This document shows, piece after piece, positions 51,042 through 61,780 of a DNA stretch of 64,000 nucleotides. The position numbers and the translations under genes are program-made. The notes beneath the pieces are model-generated. The model made no database searches, was not told the DNA's origin, and worked only from the letters and a program-made list of their open reading frames with translations. The stretch comes from Anopheles merus (taxonomy: Eukaryota; Arthropoda; Insecta; Diptera; Culicidae), in NCBI RefSeq assembly GCF_017562075.2, contig NC_054083.1, positions 51,660,442 to 51,724,441 of the forward strand. The letters run 5' to 3'. Within the stretch, counting starts at the first letter, position 1. Each line of letters begins with the position of its first letter.

Positions 51042-54000
51042 GCTATTTAACATGAACATTCAATTGGGTTAGATTATTTTATGACAAATTATGCTAGGCT
51101 AGATGTATTGTGTTATTTGCCTTTTTGATTCTCCTGTACACGATTCCATTGCTAATCGTCAATGGGGGAACGCAAGCCGAACCCTCCGAAACTAACACTA
51201 CTGCTACGTTCAACATACTTCCTTCCCATCATACACGTTGACCACTGCGCCAACATGACCAACGGTCACCGTAACACACGCACACACGATTTCCACCAGA
51301 TACACAACGAGAACACTTTAGATATTGCTTGTGGTCCGCTCGAGGCTATCGGCACTACGACTGGTGGGGAAGGTTTTTTCGGAATCGCGTGAGTGTATTT
51401 CGATTAGTAGTAGTATCCGTTTTCCTTAGAGCAGCTTCAGTTTGGACAGTCGTGTTTCGGCGGCAGTTCGATGTAGTACACGAATAGATTCATCTTAGAA
51501 GCGCGATCTTTCTGCGCGTTATCGTTTCTTTACATCGAAAGTCTGTCTCATGACATCATACCCTTCCCACATCATATCTCCTTAACACATCTACACACTC
51601 ACCCTACATACATACCATTTTTCTCTTTCAAATATGCACTCATTATTCGAAACTCGCTCCTGAATTATGCTTTTTTTGAGGATTGCTGCTTTCTGCCACC
51701 TGTTGATGCGATTTATGATTTCTCTCCCTCTCTCTTTCAAAACTACCCTCTCCTAATAACAAAACCCCATTTTTATTTTTCTAGTCCGTACACGCTGGTT
51801 AAATGAGCCCGAAAGGTTACGATAAAACAGAAAACCTATGCAGGACTTGCGTCTTAGCATCCTCCTGTGCAACATTTAACATTTTTTGCAAAACGAAGAA
51901 AGTCGCGGACAAAGGACAAAGTTACACACTCACACACCCGGGGGCGCAAGCGGATGGTCCAGGGAAGAGTGGACGCACAGCGTCTCCGATCGATCGTCAG
52001 CGAACGAACCACAGAACCACTTGAACCAGCCATAATAGGAGATGATATATGTAGTCCCGCGGCGGGGTATCGTTGTTAATGTTTGTATTCTCTATATTGG
52101 AATAATTTTTCCTCCGACATTTTCCACTGCAAATTTATGCCTGGGGGTCGTACCGGAAAGAGGGCGGGCGGGTGTTTCACAAGTTCGGATGCGTGTGTGT
52201 GTGTGGCATACAAGCTTTATCTTTTATTATTCGAACTATTTTCTGTTGTTTTTTCTACCTCTTCCAGTTACGTTATTTCCTGTGTTATGTTTAAGCTTTA
52301 TCTTATATTTCATTTAGCAAGGCTTAAGTTGTTGAGGTATGAAGGTATAATTTTCTAGGGTTTAGGGGTAGTTTAAGCATTGTTACATTCGATGATATTC
52401 ACGCTGATACACACAAAAACACACACAATCCTCCAACAGATGCCAACCAGTCTCGGTGTAGATGCTATTTTGGTAGCCTTCGCGCAAGGAACCATGTACC
52501 AGGCGGTGTCAGAGGGTACACAGCAGGATGTGTGGAGTAAACTTTGTATCTACTTCTCAGTATCACTTTTAGTCTAGTCACTGCCGCGAAACTACTTTGC
52601 ACAACTAGCCAGCCAGCCACCACTTTCGAACCGATCAAAACGTGTGTGATTTACATTCAGCGTATGCCATTAATGAATTCATTGCAAAGCCACACTCTAC
52701 CGTTAGTTAGCTTGATGAAAGGATACACCCGGTTTTGTTTTCATTTCTGTCGTTATAGAAATCATTATAAAAAACGTCTAAAGAAGCAGGGAAACATTAC
52801 TCTTTTGTGCATTTTTTTTCGATATATAGAGAGATATACTCACTGTGCGGGTGGCAGTTGCGAGCGTGTGTAACACCTTAAAGCAAAACCATTCTCCATC
52901 CATTGACTTGGCCTATTTCCGGTAAAATCCGTAAATCCGTAAAATCGATACTTAGCAAATGAGATAGACAGGCTTGCACAAGCGTATGAGAAATGCATTT
53001 TTGTATGTACACAAGTTCGCGTAAATCGTAACCATACTCTACTCTAGCGAACCTATAGATTTCATTTCAAATAATTATATAATTAACGAGATGTCGCTAA
53101 ATGGCGTATACTTTCCTCTCCCAGTGTTCGAAATGTACCTTTTTCTCCCTTTAAAATAACGAAACCGAACGAGATACACAACACAGTTCATCATACACAC
53201 TTTGTAAGAATAGTGCTGCTATAACAGATGATTTATATGGGCGTCTCCTGCGGGTGGCGTGAAAAATGTGCATAAAGTAACAATTATAGCAACAATTACG
53301 AATGCTAACTTTAAACCAATGGAACCCCACATAGAACAACCGAGAAGCGTATATGCACAGCAAAGATAAAGATTAGATGTATTTGACCCAACCCCAACAC
53401 TCCAAACATGGAATGGAAAACACTCCAAAGGTGCGAAAACACATTAACAAAAAAAAAAAACTTGATATATATTTTGTATTGTAGTTCGGCTTTTTGCGTG
53501 TCACGATCGTTCGAGTGTAAAGCAACAACAACAACAACATGAAGAATATATGTAGGACGATTGGGCGTATAACATCGTAATACTGTGGAAATAAAAACAT
53601 ACGAAAACAAAGCTAAAAACCTTTTGCATTTGTTGATTGTTGAGAAAGAAAACAATTAATCATTGGATGAACAATTTTGATCGTTATTTCAAACGTACGA
53701 TATTGCTGGACAATGTTCCGGTACGGATAAAGGCTATCCTCCCACTAACAGATGGCGCCACCAGCTTTTTGGCTATTTTTAGAATGCATCATTCGATAAG
53801 CGTCTGCTAAACGAGGTCTTTTTAGATTCCTTTTCGGTTGAGAGCTTGAGTCGTTTAGAACCCGTTTAGTGGTCGTTTAGTGGATTTGTGGCACTTGGGT
53901 GTGATGCAGCATCCGATACAAAATGTAAACAAAAGAACTGGACGAGGCAACCGTCAAACCGAGCCTTCTTCTACACACTTTTATTTGTCAATTCTTTAGG

Positions 54001-54128
54001 ACTTAGGACTTCCACAAGCATTTGCCACAAGCATTTTCCGGAGTCGTTCGGAATCGTGCAGAATCCCCAGAATCGAACAGAATCGTTCAGAGTCGTTTGC
54101 ATTTACATGCATTTCATTTCATTGTTTT
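51042..54128 (+). other. Flotillin-1 3' region and intergenic sequence
   Basis: Mostly AT-rich non-coding sequence with no recognisable protein. It includes a fragment resembling the downstream Myb-like gene (53698-53736), three spaced GTTTAG units near 53850-53880, and a degenerate GAATCG/GAGTCG-rich tract at 54040-54107, before the retrotransposon. Confidence 0.55.
53698..53736 (+). pseudogene. Fragment similar to an exon of the downstream Myb-like gene
   Basis: The segment encodes ILLDNVPVRIK and matches the 3' end of the exon ending at 62513 (ILLDNVPVRIE) with about four base changes over ~36 bp. The similarity stops at the exon end and there is no recognisable exon around it. It lies about 400 bp upstream of the BEL insertion. 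Confidence 0.55.
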
Positions 54129-54133
54129 ATGAC
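54129..54133. repeat. Left target-site duplication (ATGAC)
   Basis: ATGAC directly precedes the 5' LTR and recurs directly after the 3' LTR at 60827-60831. A 5-bp duplication is typical of many LTR retrotransposons, including BEL/Pao. Confidence 0.95.
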
Positions 54134-54330
54134 TGTTTGCGCCTATGAGTAGGCAATCCGCTAGACGGATCTAAAATGTGTATATATTGGTGACAGACTT
54201 AGGATTAGAATAGGATTAAGGTGTTAGTGAATTGTAAATATGTATAATAAATTAGTCTTAACGTAACCACCGCGATGTTTGGAAGTGAACCGATCGATCC
54301 GAAAGTGAATTGGTTGTGAGCTAGAGAACA
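54134..54330 (+). repeat. 5' LTR, 197 bp
   Basis: Identical to 60630-60826 by reading. TG...CA termini, a TATATA element (54180-54186) and AATAAA (54247-54252) suitable for transcription start and polyadenylation. Confidence 0.97.
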
Positions 54331-54332
54331 TT

Positions 54333-54350
54333 TGGTCCTTCGAACCGGAT
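54333..54350 (+). other. Primer-binding site
   Basis: Two bases after the LTR, 18 nt begin with TGG and contain TTCGAACC, the complement of a tRNA T-loop GGTTCGA followed by CCA. The exact primer tRNA is not assigned. Confidence 0.8.
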
Positions 54351-54882
54351 TTGGAAATTGTGTTAAGTACAGTCACAATTTATAAAGCGTGGATGAAAAG
54401 TTTCGGTAGAAAATCGTTCGGCTGTTTTGTGATTCACTCAAACATGTTGATGGTGCGGTGACCCTTGTCAAACAGGGATAAAGGAAAGTTAAGGCCAACG
54501 TGGGACAAGAGCGGACTAAAGAAAAAAGAAGAAAAAAAAGCAATTGCAAAGACGTTAAAACGGACTGTAAGACGAGATTGTAATATTATACGAGTTTGAT
54601 TCTGTGCACCTTGTGTGAAATTGTGCGAACTACAGCTTGGCTTAGTCGGTCATTGACCAGGAGTTTAGGAACAGCCATCGCGATTAGAGAAGTGAGTGCG
54701 CAAAGTGGTAGCATTTGTGTTCGTGTGAGTGCTGGTGAACTGTGAAGTGCGTTGAGTGAAGGTGCGCACGCAGCGGTTTGGCTTGATAGGTCATTGACAT
54801 TGTAGGGTTTAGAAGTAGCCATCGTGATTCTCGTAAATTGATAGCGTTTGGATTAATAATAAAGTGGTTTAAATAAAGCAAA

Positions 54883-57800
54883 ATGCCTGCGGACAAAAAG
54901 GTTACGAAACTAACAAAAGTGTATAAGGACCGCCGTACGTGGATGGAAGAATTTGTGGATTTTGTGGATAACTATAAAGATTCTGAACAGCGGGTAGAAC
55001 TACAAAGTCAATTGAAAGCGTTAGAAGGAGCGAAGGATGCGTACGAAGAGGCGAGGGAAAATTTGCTTATTGAAGATGAAGAAGCAGATGAAGTGCAGAT
55101 GCGAAGTGATAGAAGGGATTTCTTTAAAAAGTTTCACCGTGTGAGAGGGTTTATCATGGATATGTTGAAGACTGATGAAAGTGTGCAGCCGATCGCAAGT
55201 AGCACGATGGCGAATACGACTACAGCGAGTGTTAAAATGCGTTTACCAAAACTCGAGCTTCCGACGTTTGATGGTAACATTACCCAGTGGGTAACGTATA
55301 AGGATCGTTTTGTGTCTTTAGTGCATGATGTGGCTGAGCTACCGGATGTAGCCAAACTTCAGTACCTTTTAGCTTCGCTGAAGGGAGAAGCTGCACTACA
55401 GTTTGAGCATGTGCCGCTGGAGGAGAAAAGCTACGCGTCAACCTGGGACACCCTGTTGCAGAGATACGACGACAATACAGGGTTTCCCACGATTTATTGG
55501 TCAGTTCCCATGATTTTTTGGTGCGTTCCCACGATTTTTTGGTCGTATCCCATAGATTTTTGGTTCGTTCCCATAATTTATTGGTATTTTCCGATTGGAT
55601 ATCAATACAATTGGACCAACAAATTCTGGGAAACGACCAAAAAATCGTGGGAACGCACCAAAAAAATATGGGAACCCACCAAAAAATGATGGGAACCAAC
55701 CAATAAATCGTGGGAAACCCTGTAAGCAGCTGCGAAGGGAATATTTTAAAGCACTTGTTCAGCTGGAACCGATGAGTGCCGCAACGTCATCTGAATTAAC
55801 CAGAATTGTTAACGAAACACGACGACTGGTTCAAGGAATGAAACGGCTGGAAGAACCAACGCAACATTGGAACACACCGCTCACGACACTGGTAATGTAC
55901 AAATTCGATAACACCACACTAATTGCGTATGAACATTTTGCAGTGGAAAACAAGACCGACACCTACGACCTGTTGATGGAATTCTGCGAGAAAAGGATAC
56001 GAATTCTAAACAGCACAGCGCTTCATAGCATCGGTGTGATCGGGACAAGGTCAGCAACAAAGGCATACCAGCGGAATCGTTTGCCGGACCAGAAGATAAA
56101 CAGATTGCCGCACTCATATGCTGTCACATGCGCCGCCCAGTCTTCATACAATGACAAAAGGGTTTGTCCAGCATGTAAGGCAAATCACCTCTTGTTGGAA
56201 TGTACGACGTTTGAAGGTATGTCACTTTTGCAACGGGAAGGGTTGGCGAAGAAACACAATTTATGTTTTAGCTGCTTGAAGGGGAACCATCAAATAAGAT
56301 TTTGTCGGAACGAGAGTAAATGCAGTCATTGTCACGGCAAACATAACACGCTGCTTTGCAAACGACAGGAAGCGATCCAAGTGGCAGCACAGGCATCACA
56401 GGTAGAGCAGCTTACACCCAATGGAGAAGAAACGACAACGATTAATGCGACAACCAGAGTATCAGGTAGAACTAGAAACATGGTGTGGTTGTCAACAGCA
56501 CTGGTATGGATACGCGGAAGTGATAATGAAGAGTTACCAGCTAGGGCGTTGCTAGATCAAGGATCGCAGTCTAACTTTATTACTGAACGACTGGCACAAC
56601 AACTAAAATTGAATAGATTGCGAATGTCCAGACCGTTATCAGGAATTGGTGCAGTGGCAGTTACTGCAACCAGTATGGTTTCTACCAGCATTAGATCGCG
56701 TGTTTCCGATTTCCAAGCAGGATTGCAATTTTTGGTGTTACCGAAGGTTACATCCGACTATCCGAGTCAGATGGTAGAAGTCAATCGATGGAACATACCA
56801 TCAGGTATAGCCTTGGCAGATCCAACGTTCAACAAGCCAGAGCGAATTGATATTCTAATAGGAGCCGGCTTGTTTGCAGAGTTGCTGGGTGAAGGAAAAA
56901 TAAGGTTGGCGTCATATCTTCCTCGATTGCTCGAAACAAAGTTAGGTTGGATTGTCAGCGGGAAAATGACAGAGGCTATTGAGGACAATTTCAACGAAAG
57001 CATTGCGGGATGTGCGATAGATGATGATTTTAATGCTGCAATGGAAAGGCTAGTAAGATTGGAAGATATTCCTGAGGAGAAGATTTTGTCAACAGAGGAG
57101 CAACTATGTGAAGAATGGTATGATAAAACAACACGACGAAATGAAGATGGGAGATATATAGTACAGTTGCCAAAGAAGGACAACTATAAAAGGGAAATAG
57201 GAGAATCATATGAAATTTCTCTAAAACGATTCGGAGCAGTAGAGCGGCGAATGAAGAGGGATACATGCTTGAGCGAAGAATATCATAAGTTTATGGATGA
57301 ATATCTTCAATTAAGTCACATGACAAAGGTAACCGATGAGAGGAACAAACAGAGTATACGATACTATTTACCTCATCATGCCGTATGGAAGCTAGACAGC
57401 ACAACTACCAAGTGCAGGGTCGTGTTTGATGCTTCGTGCAAAACAGACAGTGGAAGGTCTTTGAACGATATTTTGTTGACCGGACCTCAATTGCAAGACG
57501 ATCTTGTCTCTATTTTATTGCGCTTTCGATTTAACAAAGTTGCAATGGTAGCCGATGTGGAGAAAATGTATCGGCAGGTGTTAATAGATGAGAAGGATCG
57601 AGAACTGCAGTGCATTTTTTGGCGATCACATGAGTCAGAGCCAGTGGGTACATTTAAACTAAACACTGTCACGTATGGAACCGCATGTGCCCCGTACCTG
57701 GCAATAAAAACGTTAAGGCGAGCCTTTGAAGATGGTGAGAGTGAATTTCCGGCGTCAAAACGATGGTACAACGATTTCTACGTTGATGATTTGATTTCGG

Positions 57801-60394
57801 GTGCCGAATCTGCAGATCAAGCAAAACTAATACGACAAGACGTGGTCGAAATGTTGGCAAAGGCAGGATTTAAGCTCCGGAAATGGGCTTCAAACATGGT
57901 AGAAGCATTAAAGGGAATTCCAAAGGAAGATCTAGCCAAGACAGATGTGCACGTATTAAATGTGGGAGAAAGCATGGTCAGTACATTAGGAGTAATATGG
58001 GAGCCGAGGACGGATATAATGAGAGTACGAGTTCCTAGCATCATGTTGTCATCCAGTGCTACCAAGCGAAATGTAATGGGTGCGATCGCTAGGATTTACG
58101 ATCCTCTGGGATTTGTGGACCCCATCAAAATGGTGGCAAAAATCTTTATGCAGAAGTTATGGAAGCTGAAAGATGTTAATGGAATTTCGTGGCCTTGGGA
58201 TAAAGAGTTGCCGGAAGACTTGTGTCGAGAATGGACAAATTTTGCAACCCAACTTCATGTGCTGCAAGATGTAAAGCTTCCACGGTTGGTGTGCTCGAGT
58301 GAGACGATAGAGTATCATATATTTTGTGATGCATCTGAGCGTGGATATGGTGCATGTTTGTATGTGCGAAATGTAGCCCCGTCGGGAGCAGCGAAGGTGC
58401 AGCTGCTGATCTCTCGATCCAAGGTTGCTCCATTGGCAAAGCGTTTGACCATTGCGAGATTAGAGTTGTGTGCAGCGCTGTTAGGAAGCCGTCTATGGGA
58501 CTTTGCAAGAAAGGGGAGGCTGCGTGGAGGGCCGTGTTTCCTATGGACTGATTCTATGACAACATGGCATTGGATCCAGTCCCCTCATCATGTGTGGAAA
58601 ACGTTTGTGGGCAATCGCACGGCAAAGATCCAATTGTTGACCGCTGGATGTAATTGGCGACATGTACCGGGAGTAGACAATCCAGCCGATTTAGTGTCGA
58701 GAGGATGTGAACCATCGCGATTAATCAATAATGCGCTTTGGTGGTCGGGGCCTACTTGGCTATCAGAAGCTGAAGAAAAATGGCCAACATTGCCTGAAGC
58801 AAGAGCAATATCAACAGGCGAAGAACGGAAGGTGGAGTTAATAGCCTCTTCAGTCAATGAAGAGACATTTGTTGACTGGTTGTTCGATCGTTGTTCATCT
58901 TTCGCTAAGCTTCGGCTAATAGTAGGTTACTGCTTAAGGTGCCTACAAGGTGTGCGAATGCGATCAAAGAGAGAGTCAGAACAGCATGGATCTTCAGTAG
59001 TTCAATACGAGACGCTAATCCTCACCACAGAAGAACGTTTGCGATCAGAGCGGGTATTGTGTCGACTAGCTCAGAAACAATGTTTTGAAAAGGAATTAAA
59101 TTGTCTCACAAGTAAGAAGGAAATTCCCCAGTCATCTCCATTGAGAGGATATAAGCCATTTATCGACGCAGAAGGGATCATTCGGTTAAATGGAAGATTA
59201 CAAAATGCTCACATGGGTATAGATGCAAAAAATCCAATAGCTGTGCCAAAAAACCATATGTTGGGAAAAATGCTGGCTGAACATTATCACCTAAAACAAT
59301 TGCACGCTGGAGTACAAACAACTCTGACTGCGATCAGACAACGATTCTGGATATTTGGGGCAAGATCGATAGTGAAAAAAGTATGCCACAAATGTATTAG
59401 GTGCTTTAAATGTAATCCAAAGGGAGTGGTTCAACCAATGGCCGATCTTCCTGCAAATCGAGTAACAGAAGCAAGACCATTCGCGATATCGGGGGTGGAC
59501 TATTGCGGACCTGTATGGATCAAGGCACAACATCGAAGAGGAGCACCGACAAAGGCATTTGTAGCCGTTTTTGTTTGTTTTGTAACTCGAGCCGTTCATT
59601 TGGAATTAGTATCCGATTTAAGCACTCCAGCCTTCTTGGCTGCACTCAGGAGATTTGTTGCAAGACGAGGGCTGGTGACGGAGCTGCATTCAGACAATGG
59701 AACCAACTTTAAGGGAGCAGCAAACGAGCTACATCAATTATATGAAATGCTATGCTCGCTAAAGCATAGAGAAGAGGTTTCAGCATGGAGTGCGGAAAAT
59801 ACAATCCAGTGGAAGTTCATCCCACCTCGTGCCCCACACTTTGGTGGATTGTGGGAAGCTGCCGTAAGATCAATGAAATTTCACTTAATAAGAGTTCTTG
59901 GAAATGCTTCAGCATCGTACGAAGACATGACCACTTTACTTACAGAAATCGAAGCGTGCTTGAATTCGAGGCCCATTACCCCACTGTCAGATGACCCGTC
60001 GGACTTTGAAGCGCTAACCCCAGGGCACTTTTTGACGGGATCTCACCTGCAGCACGTTATAGAGATCGATGTGAAGGACATCCCAGATAACCGTTTAAAT
60101 CATTGGCGGTTGGTCAGAAAACGGTTGCAGCAGTTTTGGGTCAGATGGAAGACTGAATATCTTCAACAGCTCCATGCGAGAACTAAGTGGCATGGATCTG
60201 TAACCGCAATCGTGCCCGGTATGTTAGTCTTGTTACGCGAGGATAATGTACCCCCAACGAAATGGCCATTAGCAAGGGTGTCAGAAGTCCATCCAGGGAG
60301 TGACGGTGTGGTACGGGTAGTAACATTGCGAACGTCCAACGCGAAAGATATCAAGCGACCAGTAGTTCGTATTTGTATTTTGCCTAACCAGTGA
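54883..60394 (+). pseudogene. gag-pol polyprotein of the BEL/Pao element, interrupted by a MITE
   Basis: The frame opens at ATG 54883 (MPADKKVTKLTKVYKD), runs through gag to about 55477, is broken by the MITE (55478-55722), and resumes from 55725 in the frame ending with the stop at 60392-60394. The MITE plus its duplicated TA adds 247 bp, equal to a +1 shift, which accounts exactly for the change of frame. Domains in order: gag core; two zinc knuckles near 56260-56360 (CFSCLKGNH, CSHCHGKH); aspartic protease near 56545 (LLDQGSQSN); reverse transcriptase with YVDD at 57779-57790; RNase H (FCDASERG near 58320, FLWTDSMTTW, HVPGVDNPADLVSRG); integrase HHCC and DDE motifs (about 59270-59880, including SDNGTNF and HFGGLWEA). 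Without the insert the length would be 1754 aa. No other stop or frameshift is seen. Confidence 0.93.
55478..55722. mobile_element. Fold-back TA-MITE (245 bp) nested in gag
   Basis: Perfect 24-bp terminal inverted repeats start CAGGGTTTCCCACG and continue imperfectly to arms of about 110 bp each. TA dinucleotides at 55476-55477 and 55723-55724 are the target duplication, as for Tc1/mariner-type transposition. Each arm consists of about five units of ~21 bp resembling TTCCCACGATTTTTTGG, inverted in the other arm, around a short AT-rich centre. There is no transposase, so it is non-autonomous. It shifts the host frame by +1. Confidence 0.92.
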
Positions 60395-60629
60395 TCGTCG
60401 AAAAGGTGAAAAGGAAGTAGCAGTTAGAGGAGTGATTGATAAAATATAGATAATGAGTACAACATACATATATAATTATAAGTGGTGGAGGAATGCATAA
60501 GAGAGGGATCTAATATTTAAAACATCAATTTATGAAATTGATGTGAGATATGATGAATTAAGGTATCGGCAGATAAATAAGGAAATTCAATGAAGTGGGT
60601 AAAAATATGAATTTTTAGGTGGTCGGGAA
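60395..60629 (+). other. 3' non-coding part of the BEL element
   Basis: AT-rich untranslated sequence between the pol stop and the 3' LTR. A clear polypurine tract is not obvious; the last bases before the LTR are AGGTGGTCGGGAA. Confidence 0.7.
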
Positions 60630-60826
60630 TGTTTGCGCCTATGAGTAGGCAATCCGCTAGACGGATCTAAAATGTGTATATATTGGTGACAGACTTAGGA
60701 TTAGAATAGGATTAAGGTGTTAGTGAATTGTAAATATGTATAATAAATTAGTCTTAACGTAACCACCGCGATGTTTGGAAGTGAACCGATCGATCCGAAA
60801 GTGAATTGGTTGTGAGCTAGAGAACA
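60630..60826 (+). repeat. 3' LTR, 197 bp
   Basis: Identical by reading to 54134-54330; followed directly by ATGAC (60827-60831). Confidence 0.97.
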
Positions 60827-60831
60827 ATGAC

Positions 60832-61780
60832 AAATAGGTCAAATTTTGCCGGATTCGGAATCGGACTCACAGTAGCCGGAGTCGGATCGGAGTCGTGGGT
60901 GCAGTCCAAAGAGCACATCACTAGTCCGATTGTCATTTGGGCTTCTTGCTTTCGTTTGTCAGTTCGTATGGGATGCACCAAGATCTATTAAGGAGAACAG
61001 GTCGATGCAAAGCCCGTTGCTAGGTTGCCATTTTCAGCTCGTTTTTGACAGTTTCATGAAAAAGTGTTTACAAACAAACGGCTAATAGTTAACGCGGAAA
61101 AGTGGACGAATTTACTATTAGGAAGGTTATATTGGTTAAATTTCTTGCGGTCAATCACTTCTGGAGAATAAAGGAGAAGTAATTGCAGTCTACTCTGTAT
61201 TCAGAAACATTGATAACCTTTTTCATTGTTTGCCATTCCGTGACCACAAACCACTACCGTTTGCAACGGTCCTGCTGGAAAAACGAAATGTTTAACATGT
61301 TCAACTGTGTTAAAGAAGTCCTTTTTACTTTCAATTGAACACTGAGAGTAAAATGAAACATCCAATCGATACACACTGGTACAATATGCATACCGTCATT
61401 TACTTATAACCTGGCTACGAATGATAAATGAGATCCTTGGATTGTATCAGTCATGTAATATTCTATTTGGATTCTAATTATTCAAATATTCTAACAGGAA
61501 TTGAATGTGAAATGCTGAACAAAACTCTCATTCACTCCATAGCAACGTCCATCGCTAAACATAAACAATGTTCACTTTAACTGTCAAAATTTTCCCATGA
61601 CTTTCTGTCAATTTACTCTAAGCGCTTCGACCTGTTCTCTTTCAAGGACCTTGGGGATGCACAGCCAGCTGATCCAAGCCGGCGTCCAGCGTCTAGAACG
61701 AAATGAACCGCGAAAGGTGAGTTTTATCGTGCAAAGTGGATCAGTTTCGGTTACCATTTACTTTTTCCGCTTTAGACGAA
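60832..61780 (+). other. Region upstream of the Myb-like gene
   Basis: Starts with GGAATCGG/GGAGTCGG-rich degenerate repeats (about 60850-60900). TTGACAG/CTGTCAA elements lie at about 61034 and 61577. A probable 5' exon ends at 61716 with a good GTGAGT donor. ATGs at 61597 and 61657 in that exon are not in the frame needed by the next exon, so I treat it as untranslated. Confidence 0.5.

Larger units (their letters stand above)
54134..60826 (+). mobile_element. BEL/Pao-superfamily LTR retrotransposon (6693 bp with nested MITE)
   Basis: Complete element: 197-bp LTRs beginning TGTTTG and ending GAACA, a primer-binding site, one gag-pol frame and a 5-bp target duplication. The order protease - reverse transcriptase - RNase H - integrase, with the YVDD motif and the LDQGSQSN-type protease, places it in BEL/Pao. 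No envelope-like gene is present. The two LTRs read as identical, so the insertion is recent. The only lesion I find is the fold-back MITE in gag. It sits between flotillin-1 and the Myb-like gene, in sequence rich in degenerate GAATCG/GAGTCG motifs. Confidence 0.97.

Noticed and set aside
51325..51391. EAIGT-containing frame resembling one at 50582-50620 downstream of flotillin-1
   Set aside because: The five-residue similarity is too short, and neither segment joins in phase to the flotillin-1 donor with that reading.
55595..55724. Apparent N-terminus of the pol frame inside the MITE
   Set aside because: This open stretch is MITE sequence read in frame by accident; the real gag begins at 54883.
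61597..61716. In-frame ATGs upstream of the Myb-like gene
   Set aside because: Splicing 61716 to 61776 puts these ATGs out of frame with the Myb-like exon and leads to a stop, so they are unlikely to be the start unless an unseen exon intervenes.
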